Origin: Frondihabitans sp. PAMC 28766
GTDB taxonomy: Bacteria > Actinomycetota > Actinomycetes > Actinomycetales > Microbacteriaceae
Reading direction: 5' to 3'
DNA length: 64,000 nucleotides
NCBI RefSeq assembly: GCF_001577365.1
Contig: NZ_CP014513.1
Location: 1,984,001 to 2,048,000 of the forward strand
The notes beneath the pieces were generated by a model, which saw nothing but the letters and a program-made list of their open reading frames with translations, was not told the origin of the DNA and ran no database searches. Positions 45,570-52,044 of this stretch are shown piece after piece; positions within the stretch are counted from its first letter, which is position 1, and every line of letters begins with the position of its first letter. A program made the translations under genes and the position numbers.

Positions 45570-46751
45570 CTACGTCGCCGACCTGCGCCCGCGCCCCGAC
45601 ACCACCACGACGACTGCTGCGACCATCAGAGCGGCCACCACCTGCAGAGAGTGCGGGGCGAACGACGCGAGCGCGAGCGACACGGCGAGAGCGGGCACCA
45701 CGGTGTTGACGAGGCGCGACGACTGGCGCCGCAGCACCAGGAACCACACGAAGAAGAGGTAGACCGCGCACGGCACGGCGAGCGTCGCCGCGGCCCCGGC
45801 GGGGGAGAGGTGCACGTCGCCCGCCTCCTCGTTGAGGGCGATCTCGATCCCCGCCGAAAGGGCGGCCGCCGACGCGAACACCACGTAGTGGCCGTAGCCC
45901 CAGCCGAGCGCCGTGCGGATATTCGTCAGAAGGCTGTGCTGAGGGAAGGCGAAGTAGATCCACCAGAAGCACACGATGATCACGAGCGACGACGCCCCGA
46001 GCAGCACGAGCTCGGGCAGGTGGCGCGTCGACTGCCCCACCTCGACCACGGCGTCGCTGGAAGCCAGGATCGACTCGCCGAGCACGATGAGCGTGAACAG
46101 GCCGTAGCGCTCGGTGATGTGGTGCAGGTGCCACGCGGTGCGGCCCGCCGACTCGGCGGACACCGGCACCAGAAGCTCGAGCACGATGCCGAAGAAGAAC
46201 GTCGGCACCTTGAGGTCGGCGGGCGCGACGAGCAGCAGCACCCAGTAGCACTGCACGACGATGATGCCGAAGCCGTAGCGCAACGTCGTCCGGCGCGTGG
46301 CCGGGTAGCTGTACGCGGCGCGGAACCACTGGAAGGCCATCGGCAGCCGCATGATGATGTAGCCGGTCACCCCGAGCACGTAGCTCGGGTGGTCGATGTT
46401 CGTCAAAGCCGGGAGCCCCGCGGCGTAGGTGAGCGCACCGCCCATCTGCACCCCCGTCGCCAGGCGGTACAGCCAGTCGTCCGTGTCGAACGACGTCGCG
46501 AACCAGGTGAAGTTCATCCACGCCCACCACAGGCCGAAGAACGCCATGACGTACGCCAGCACCGCTGCCGCGACGTGCCCCTGCTGCATCGAGTGGTGCA
46601 GCGACTGCGACGCGAACGAGACGCCGACCACGAAGACGAGGTCGAAGAGCAGTTCGAGCGACGACGCCGCGCGGTGTGGCTCCGACGGGTCGCGCATCGT
46701 CATGCGCCGAAGGGCCGAGCGGTGCGCCGTCGTCAGGGTGGGCGTCGTCAT
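45570..46751 (-). CDS. ltrA: Low temperature requirement protein A (LtrA)
   Basis: This 393-residue membrane protein has the LtrA family start SSLELLFDLVFVVGVSFASQSLHH, then WWAWMNFTWFATSFDTDDWLYRL and ITERYGLFTLIVLGESILA, with about ten hydrophobic helices. LtrA was named for cold growth of Listeria; its biochemical role is unknown. It is divergent from the SGNH hydrolase gene. Confidence 0.93.
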   Translation of the reverse strand: MTTPTLTTAHRSALRRMTMRDPSEPHRAASSLELLFDLVFVVGVSFASQSLHHSMQQGHVAAAVLAYVMAFFGLWWAWMNFTWFATSFDTDDWLYRLATGVQMGGALTYAAGLPALTNIDHPSYVLGVTGYIIMRLPMAFQWFRAAYSYPATRRTTLRYGFGIIVVQCYWVLLLVAPADLKVPTFFFGIVLELLVPVSAESAGRTAWHLHHITERYGLFTLIVLGESILASSDAVVEVGQSTRHLPELVLLGASSLVIIVCFWWIYFAFPQHSLLTNIRTALGWGYGHYVVFASAAALSAGIEIALNEEAGDVHLSPAGAAATLAVPCAVYLFFVWFLVLRRQSSRLVNTVVPALAVSLALASFAPHSLQVVAALMVAAVVVVVSGRGRRSAT

Positions 46752-46815
46752 GGCTCACACGCTACTGAACAACAGGCGTCAGGATCCTCCGGACGGCGCA
46801 GGGGATAATGGTCGG

Positions 46816-47571
46816 ATGCGCCCCGTGAAGACTGCCCTCGTCGGCCTTCTGGCGACAGCCGCACTCGTCGCTCTCGTCGGCTGCTCCAACGCCCAGCCCT
46901 CCGAGCCCCGCGCCGAGTCGACGTCGTCGACCACGGCGCCCGACATCAAGGCCCCGACGCCGACGGGCAGCACGGCGGTGACCGATCCGGCGTCCGCCCT
47001 CGGGACGGCCTCGGATCCTGTGCGCGTCGCGATCGTCGGCGACTCGTTGACGGCCGGCGGCGCTCGCATCATCCCGCAGGACGGCCTCGACCAGGACACC
47101 TGGATGACCTACGCCGAAGGCGACGGCATCAAGTGGGTCGGCGGCTGGGCCATGGGCGGCACGACCACGCAGATCGAGGCCGCGCACGTCACGCCCATCA
47201 AAGACGTCGACGTGCTCGTGCTGATGTCGGGCACCAACAACGTGCGCCTGCACATCCCCTTCGCGCAGGCTGCGAAGTATTACGAGCAGATCGTCGACAC
47301 GATCAAGCCGAAGAAGGTCATCATCGGGGCGATCCCGCCCTACAACCACGACCCCGAGGGCGCCGCCGTCTACGAACGGCAGCTCGAGAAGTTCGTGCGC
47401 GTCAAGCACTGGAACTTCACCGACCCGTGGGGCTTCGCCCGCGACGGCCTCGTCTACCAGGCCGGCATCTCGAACGACGGCATCCACCCGACGACGGCCG
47501 GCTACAAGATCGTCGGTCGCGAATACCGTGACGCCATCCTGCAGATCGTCTCGTCGACCGAAGCCGGCTGA
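46816..47571 (+). CDS. SGNH/GDSL-type lipoprotein hydrolase
   Basis: This 251-residue protein has a signal with lipobox ALVGC (Cys23), a Ser/Thr/Pro-rich linker and a SGNH domain: VAIVGDSLTAGG (nucleophile Ser77), VGGWAMGGTT, VLMSGTNNVRL with the oxyanion Asn, and DGIHPTTAGYKIV with the Asp-His pair. It is an extracytoplasmic esterase or lipase, lipid-anchored. It is followed by dps on the same strand after 105 bases. Confidence 0.9.
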   Translation: MRPVKTALVGLLATAALVALVGCSNAQPSEPRAESTSSTTAPDIKAPTPTGSTAVTDPASALGTASDPVRVAIVGDSLTAGGARIIPQDGLDQDTWMTYAEGDGIKWVGGWAMGGTTTQIEAAHVTPIKDVDVLVLMSGTNNVRLHIPFAQAAKYYEQIVDTIKPKKVIIGAIPPYNHDPEGAAVYERQLEKFVRVKHWNFTDPWGFARDGLVYQAGISNDGIHPTTAGYKIVGREYRDAILQIVSSTEAG

Positions 47572-47676
47572 GCCCAGCCTTGCCTTCGTTAGCCGAGCCT
47601 CAGCTTGCTTGCGGAATTCTCTCAGACCTCTAGCGTTGGGTGCACCAAGACCGAAATCGCAAGGGAAAGAGGCTCC

Positions 47677-48168
47677 ATGTCCGACGCCACGCACGTCACC
47701 GTCACCCAGAGCTCCGTCGACCCCGACGTCGCAGCCGCAACCGCCCAGTTCCTCACCCCCGTCGTCACGAACCTCACCGCCCTCGCCGTCAACGGCAAGC
47801 AGGCGCACTGGCACGTCCGCGGCATCAGCTTCATCGCCGTGCACGAGCTGCTCGACGAGGTCGTCGACCACGCGCAGGAGTACGCCGACCTCGCCGCCGA
47901 GCGGATCGTGGCCCTCGGCCTCCCGGTCGACGGCCGCCTCGAGACCGTCGCCGCGACCACGACCAACCCAGCCCTCAAGCCGGGGTTCCAGCAGATCGAC
48001 GCCACCGTCGCCGGCATCGTCGCGCAGATCGACTCGGCCCGCGCCTCGGTGCAGACCGCGATCGACGAGCTCGGCGAGATCGACGCCTCGTCGCAGGACG
48101 TCGCGATCGAGATCGCGCGCGGCCTCGACAAGGACCGCTGGTTCCTGTCGGCGCACGTTTCGCAGTAG
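47677..48168 (+). CDS. dps: Dps-family ferritin-like DNA-protection protein
   Basis: This 163-residue ferritin-fold protein oxidises and stores iron and shields DNA during stress. The ferroxidase site is visible in NGKQAHWHVRGISFIAVHELLDEVVDHAQEYADLAAERI; an HWH motif and the later Asp/Glu residues are intact. The C-terminus is QDVAIEIARGLDKDRWFLSAHVSQ. A copy of two parts of this gene occurs at 49117-49212. The start ATG has GGGAAAG upstream. Confidence 0.94.
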   Translation: MSDATHVTVTQSSVDPDVAAATAQFLTPVVTNLTALAVNGKQAHWHVRGISFIAVHELLDEVVDHAQEYADLAAERIVALGLPVDGRLETVAATTTNPALKPGFQQIDATVAGIVAQIDSARASVQTAIDELGEIDASSQDVAIEIARGLDKDRWFLSAHVSQ

Positions 48169-48211
48169 TACGCGCCTCGCGCCCGGCGCCTTCGCGCCCG
48201 GCCTCGTTCGG

Positions 48212-48457
48212 TCAGCCTGTCCGGCTCAGGGCCTCCGCGGCCTCGAGGATGCCGACTCCTGGGTGCTCGACCCGGTATCGCTTGATCGCGCGAGGGTCGA
48301 GGTCGCCCATCACCTCGGGCACGGGACGCGGGTTGCGCCGTGGCGCCACGAAGAGGACGCTGCACAGTAGGACGGGTACAGCCGCGTACAGCCCGAGCGT
48401 CAGGCCGTAGTAGACGGCCCCGCCCGCTCCCGCCATCAGGAGCAGCGCTCGCGCCAT
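48212..48457 (-). CDS. Small membrane protein, possible partner of the secreted protein upstream
   Basis: This 81-residue protein has two hydrophobic stretches (ALLLMAGAGGAVYYGLTLG and YAAVPVLLCSVLFVAP) and a soluble C-terminus (EVMGDLDPRAIKRYRVEHPGVGILEAAEALSR). The ATG overlaps the stop of the 48457 gene (ATGA), so the two are translationally coupled. By analogy with bacteriocin operons it could be an immunity or export partner, but that is inference only. Confidence 0.65.
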   Translation of the reverse strand: MARALLLMAGAGGAVYYGLTLGLYAAVPVLLCSVLFVAPRRNPRPVPEVMGDLDPRAIKRYRVEHPGVGILEAAEALSRTG

Positions 48458-48978
48458 CAGAAACAGCCCTTCTTGATGGCGGTGTCACCCACGATCTCAA
48501 GTGCCAGCGCGCCGGCCGCGCCGCCGATGGCTCGAATCTTTTCGTAGTTGAACGAGGCGCCCCAGTAGAGCTTGACCACCTTGGCCACTCCGCCGCCCGC
48601 AGTGATCAGCTTCTTGATCTTGAGGATCTTCGCGGCTGGAATCGCGGTCGTAGCGATGAGGGTTGCGATGGCTGCGGTGCAGGCGAGGATGCTTCCTCGC
48701 GTCTCTTTCAAGCTTTCCGGGTGGTTCTCCTTCGTCCACTGCCGGGTGGCCTCATCGCCGGCGAGGAGAACTGAATCGGGGATCGACTCCAGCAGAGAAA
48801 GTGCTGCCGTCATGTCCATGTCGTTCTCGGTCAGCCGGGAGGATGCGGAGATCGAGACGACTGCGTGGGAGGTCGCGGACGCTGCCTGGGCCGTAGTCGG
48901 CATCGACAGCGGGACGGTCGCAGCGAGAACGGCCATCGTCGCGATCATGGCGGTGCGGCGGGTGAAACTAATCGTCAT
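48457..48978 (-). CDS. Secreted protein with a hydrophobic, lysine-containing C-terminal region (putative bacteriocin-like)
   Basis: This 173-residue protein has a clear Sec signal (MTISFTRRTAMIATMAVLAA to TTAQA, cleavage after about 32) and a polar mid-part (ALSLLESIPDSVLLAGDEAT, QWTKENHPES). The C-terminal half has a Cys at about 100, the stretch TAIPAAKILKIKKLITAGGG, VVKLYWGASFNYEKIRAIGG and a final KKGCF. Two cysteines bracket the hydrophobic part and could pair. I see the shape of an unstudied family of secreted actinobacterial and firmicute proteins; an antimicrobial role is a hypothesis. Confidence 0.75.
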   Translation of the reverse strand: MTISFTRRTAMIATMAVLAATVPLSMPTTAQAASATSHAVVSISASSRLTENDMDMTAALSLLESIPDSVLLAGDEATRQWTKENHPESLKETRGSILACTAAIATLIATTAIPAAKILKIKKLITAGGGVAKVVKLYWGASFNYEKIRAIGGAAGALALEIVGDTAIKKGCF

Positions 48979-49001
48979 GTGAGTTTCTACTCTTTAAGTG
49001 A

Positions 49002-49021
49002 AACATCAGGCTCCTGATGTT
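49002..49021. promoter_or_regulatory. Inverted repeat upstream of the secreted-protein operon
   Basis: AACATCAGG and CCTGATGTT flank a two-base centre about 24 bases before the start codon at 48978. The region is AT-rich compared with the rest. Its size and position fit a dimeric regulator's operator; none is identified nearby. Confidence 0.5.
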
Positions 49022-49116
49022 GAATTCACAGAGTAGCGACACTCGACAGACTTGTCCACTCGGCTCCTCACGCCCGGCCGACCCGGCCTCCGCACGTCCG
49101 ATCAGAAGGCTCAGTG

Positions 49117-49212
49117 AGCAGATCGATGCCACCGTCGCAGGACGTCGCCATCGAGATCGCCCGCGGCCTCGACAGGGACCGCTGGTTCCTCTCGGCGCAC
49201 GTCTCGCAGTAG
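49117..49212 (+). pseudogene. Remnant of a second dps gene (internal deletion)
   Basis: Two parts of dps are recognisable: the segment for QIDATVA, then directly QDVAIEIARGLDRDRWFLSAHVSQ and a stop. The joint falls at GTCGCAGG, which resembles both GTCGCCGG and GTCGCAGG in the intact gene at 48014 and 48098, so about 80-90 bases seem to have been lost between short direct repeats. The two parts are in different frames. It has several silent differences from the intact gene and thus is not a fresh copy. Confidence 0.85.
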
Positions 49213-49232
49213 CCCCGCTGGCGCTCGCGCTT

Positions 49233-49282
49233 GCAAAAACGACAACTCCCTGCTGTCTTTCGCAGGGAGTTGTCGTTTTTGC
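49233..49282. terminator. 50-bp long-armed hairpin, first of a pair
   Basis: Perfect 21-base arms starting GCAAAAACGACAACTCCCTGC enclose an 8-base loop; the right arm ends in GTTTTTGC. A close relative lies at 50282. It follows the dps remnant and precedes the secreted peptide gene at 49419. Confidence 0.8.
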
Positions 49283-49345
49283 GCTCGCCCGTGCGCTGAT
49301 GGCGCGTCCCCCTCAGTCAGGAGCTGATGGGAGAAAAATGTCGGG

Positions 49346-49374
49346 TTGACATCAAGAGTTCTTAATGGGTGAAT
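49346..49374 (+). promoter_or_regulatory. Possible promoter for the secreted peptide gene
   Basis: A perfect TTGACA (49346-49351) is followed after 17 bases by GTGAAT, a weak -10. It lies about 45 bases before the ATG at 49419. This is an eye-level match only. Confidence 0.35.
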
Positions 49375-49418
49375 GAGGCCGGGGCAATGGCTGCCACTTT
49401 TCGAGAAGGGCCTTCATC

Positions 49419-49754
49419 ATGCGAATCCGTCGATCTGTTCTCACCGCCATCGTGGCGGGCTCTCTTATCTCGGGAGTCGGGGTGACGCCCGCGCTAGCGG
49501 CCTCCCCGTCCGTTTCCGTTGGACACGCAAGTGTCTCCACCTCGAACATCACGGCGGATGTCGGGTCGAGTTCCGCCGAGATCCGTCCCGTCCTCCCTTC
49601 CGAGCCAGCCTCCCCATCGACGCCCGTTCCTGAGACGAGAAAAGGGCTCGCAAGTGTGATCGTCGCGGCGATCAAGAGGGTGCCCGGTCTGTTCAGCTCG
49701 CTGGGAAAGGCCATCAAGAAGGGCTACTCAGCCTTTAATACGGCCTGGCGCTAG
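49419..49754 (+). CDS. Secreted small protein with a cationic amphipathic C-terminal helix
   Basis: This 111-residue protein has a Sec signal (MRIRRSVLTAIVAGSLISG to TPALA, cleavage at about 27), a Ser/Val/Pro-rich spacer (about 28-75) and a C-terminal RKGLASVIVAAIKRVPGLF followed by SSLGKAIKKGYSAFNTAWR. The last 35 residues are cationic, aromatic at the end, and amphipathic if helical, like class II or leaderless bacteriocins. No family is known to me. GAGAAGGGCC lies upstream of the ATG. A membrane protein gene follows after 79 bases. Confidence 0.7.
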   Translation: MRIRRSVLTAIVAGSLISGVGVTPALAASPSVSVGHASVSTSNITADVGSSSAEIRPVLPSEPASPSTPVPETRKGLASVIVAAIKRVPGLFSSLGKAIKKGYSAFNTAWR

Positions 49755-49833
49755 GTTCCCGCGCCCATCCGATTCCTCGCCGGTGACCTCTCCGTCTCGA
49801 CGCTCTACGACCTCCTCAAGGGATTCTTCTGAG

Positions 49834-50238
49834 ATGCAGGCGGCTTACGTTCGACAGGTCGCTTTTCACCTCCGACAACGCGGGGCCTCTGAGGACCTCG
49901 TGAGCGATGAACTCGCGCGTCTTGCGGCTCTGGAGGGTGATCTGGCTACAGCAGACGAGATGCCGCCGCCGGCCGAAGTCGCCAGTGCATTCCCGAAGTC
50001 GCGCCAGATGGGGCCGAGTCGCATTCTCATCTGGCTCGCGTGTGCGGTGGTGGCCGTTGGGGTGTGCATTCAGATCGCGGGTCTGGTGATCTTCTCGAGC
50101 CATCTTCGCGTGGGGCCCCTGCCTCTCTTCACGGTCGCATTGCCGATCATGATCATCCTGCTCGTGAGCGCGGGTCTCATCGACTACCGGCTGCCGAGGT
50201 CGATGCGGACTGCGTATCGGCCGGACAGGCCCGGTTAG
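49834..50238 (+). CDS. Small two-helix membrane protein (HAAS-like N-terminus)
   Basis: This 134-residue protein begins with a helical domain (about 1-50, AYVRQVAFHLRQRGASEDLVSDELARLAALEGD) resembling HAAS-type N-terminal domains, then has two hydrophobic helices (ILIWLACAVVAVGVCIQIAGLVI and LPLFTVALPIMIILLVSAGLI). The ATG at 49834 is favoured; a GTG at 49783 would add 17 residues. It is on the same strand as the secreted peptide and could be its partner (immunity or sensing). That link is inference. Confidence 0.65.
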   Translation: MQAAYVRQVAFHLRQRGASEDLVSDELARLAALEGDLATADEMPPPAEVASAFPKSRQMGPSRILIWLACAVVAVGVCIQIAGLVIFSSHLRVGPLPLFTVALPIMIILLVSAGLIDYRLPRSMRTAYRPDRPG

Positions 50239-50281
50239 CCCGCAGGATCCTGCCCGACTCACCGGCGGTCACCGCCCACCG

Positions 50282-50331
50282 GCAAACACAGCAACTCCCT
50301 GCGTCTTCTCGCAGGGAGTCGCTGTGTTTGC
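50282..50331. terminator. 50-bp long-armed hairpin, second of a pair
   Basis: Arms GCAAACACAGCAACTCCCTGC and their complement (one mismatch) enclose an 8-base loop. Compared with the hairpin at 49233, three arm positions differ with matching changes in the opposite arm. It is 43 bases after the membrane protein stop. Between here and about 50630 nothing else is seen. Confidence 0.8.
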
Positions 50332-50629
50332 GAGCCGACGGCTGTCAGGCAGGGGACGACGGGTACCGAATCTGCTGGGGCAGTTCGGCGGGGCGGAAGA
50401 GGTGGAAGAGCGCCACACGCGCCGGGCGTGATCGGAGGGGTGCGTCAGTTGCTCCGGTTGCGGCCGTTTCGACGGTGCCGGAGGAACCAGAGCGACGTGT
50501 AGACACCACCGAGCACCTGCGTGAGTCCTCCAAGGCAGCAAGCCCCGCTGTCGCGACATGCGGTCAGTCTCACACGTCGCCGTCGAGCTCGCGAGGCACG
50601 GCCTGGAGCCCGAAATTCGAGGTTGTCGG

Positions 50630-51321
50630 CGTTGCGGACCCTAATGCTCTTGGGTCGAGTCGCCTAAGGCGGGCAGCGCGGAGAAGTTGGCGCCGGTGTT
50701 CCTCACGGCGGCGCAGGTGGAAGCCCTCGCCACCGAGCTCGACGACACCCACCCGCTGGGGCTCCTGGTGCGGTTTGCGGCGCAGACGGGGCTCCGAGCG
50801 GCGGAGATTGCTGGGCTCCACATCCGCGACATGAACCTCGCGGCGGGCCACGTGGAGGTCCGCCAAACCTTGAAGCGCATTGCGGGGACTGGACCTACGG
50901 CACCCCGAAGTCGAAGCGCTCCACCCGCAACGTGCCCTTGCTGAACCGGGCGACGACCTTGGAGCTCCGCAAGCTCCTCCTGACACACCCGAACTCCGGC
51001 GACCCGGACGCGCTTTTCTGGCCGGCCATCGCTCACGGCTCCCACGCGCTGGATTGGACTCGACCCGTCGACGTTGGAGCGGTGCGGAGGTACTTCGTGT
51101 CGCCCGCGGTGACGGCGCTGGGCATGTCGGAGATGCGCTTCCACGACTTGCGGCACACGTACGCGTCGATGATGCTCGCCGCTGGGTTCAAGCCTTACGA
51201 GGTCAGCCGGTGGATGGGGCACGCCTCCGTCAGCACCACCGACGGCATCTACGCCCACCTGGACCCAAGCGACTACAACGAGCAAATTGCCCGGTTCGAG
51301 GCCTACGTCGCGGAGGCGTGA
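50630..51321 (+). pseudogene. Broken tyrosine recombinase (phage-type integrase)
   Basis: Catalytic-domain pieces are clear: APVFLTAAQVEALATELDD, GLLVRFAAQTGLRAAEIAGL (first catalytic Arg), then in another frame WTYGTPKSKRSTRNVPLLNR, FHDLRHTYASMMLAAG (HxxR box), VSRWMGHASVSTT (His) and DGIYAHL (Tyr nucleophile). One base is missing near 50890, and a second frame break lies near 50655, where an in-frame stop at 50642 also occurs. The N-terminal arm and core-binding domains are absent. It lies on the left of tRNA-Gly, the usual place for an integrase of a tRNA-targeting element. Confidence 0.88.
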
Positions 51322-51324
51322 TCG

Positions 51325-51580
51325 TCAATCGACTGCCAGGCGAAGGATTTTCATAGCGATCAGTTCGCGAAGCAGCTCGTTGGTTTTTGCGTCCAACTTG
51401 TCTTTCTCGAATGAGATGTAACCGGTGCCGCTGAAGTTACTAGCCAGTTTGATCGATTCCTCTTTGAACATGGCCGCCGTTTTTTTGAAGAGCCTCGGGC
51501 AGCTTCATCGACTGCTCAAGAGTGGACTTTGGAAACTCGGCGGGCCTAGGTATCTCCTCGGTGGTTATACGAGAAGTCAT
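51325..51580 (-). CDS. Orphan small gene with an apparent frameshift in an A7 run
   Basis: From the ATG at 51580 the reading is MTSRITTEEIPRPAEF to PEALQK; after a run of seven A (about 51483-51489) it goes out of frame. With one A fewer it reads on as TAAMFKEESIKLASNFSGTG, then YISFEKDKLDAKTNELLREL and ends KILRLAVD at 51325, giving 84 residues. The lower GC and unusual codons differ from neighbours and suggest transfer. No family is recognised; it could be a small cargo gene of the lost element. Confidence 0.55.
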
Positions 51581-51682
51581 CAGTTGTCCTGCTGACATAC
51601 AGGAACCCCGATGGAGGGGTCTTGGAGGGCGACGCAATTGGATGGTGAGCCTGAATCGGCCTCGATCCGCGTAACTAGTGAG

Positions 51683-51753
51683 AGGGGATGACGGGAATCG
51701 AACCCGCGTGATCAGTTTGGAAGACTGAGGCTCTACCATTGAGCTACATCCCC
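51683..51753 (-). tRNA. tRNA-Gly (anticodon TCC)
   Basis: The minus strand gives a perfect cloverleaf: acceptor GGGGATG/CATCCCC, D-arm GCTCAATGGTAGAGC, anticodon loop CTTCCAA (TCC) and T-arm GCGGGTTCGATTCCCGT. No CCA is encoded. Accessory genes and a broken integrase lie on its 3' side, as expected for an integration target. Confidence 0.96.
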
Positions 51754-51926
51754 GCAGCACCGGGCCAGAAGCCCAGTGTGCGGAGTCCAGCATAGGGCAT
51801 TCTCGCGGCCGCTCAGTTTCGCGGGCCTTGGACGGGCTAGACTTCACGAGGCCATTTCGACCTCGACCTCAACGGGGATGCAGCGATACGGCCGGCACGC
51901 CTTTCGAGGCACAGCGCCAGTTCGAC

Positions 51927-51999
51927 CGGGGCGTAGCGTAGTGGCTAGCGCGTCCGTTTTGGGGGCGGAAGATCGCAGGTTCGAGTCCTGTCGCCCCGA
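51927..51999 (+). tRNA. tRNA-Pro (anticodon TGG)
   Basis: The acceptor CGGGGCG/CGCCCCG, D-arm GCGTAGTGGCTAGCGC, anticodon stem TCCGT/GCGGA with loop TTTGGGG (TGG) and T-arm GCAGGTTCGAGTCCTGT are complete, with A73. It lies 45 bases before tig on the same strand. The 173-base gap to tRNA-Gly holds no gene that I can see. Confidence 0.96.
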
Positions 52000-52044
52000 C
52001 TGCAATCGTTCCGAGATCCGTATCGACACAGGAGAAACACCACA

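Noticed and set aside
48457..48978. Identity as an SdpC-type toxin
   Set aside because: Secreted and hydrophobic, but the Cys spacing and the absence of SdpA/SdpB-like genes do not match; kept only as a bacteriocin-like hypothesis.
47600..51760. A prophage
   Set aside because: Apart from the broken integrase there are no capsid, tail, terminase or lysis genes.
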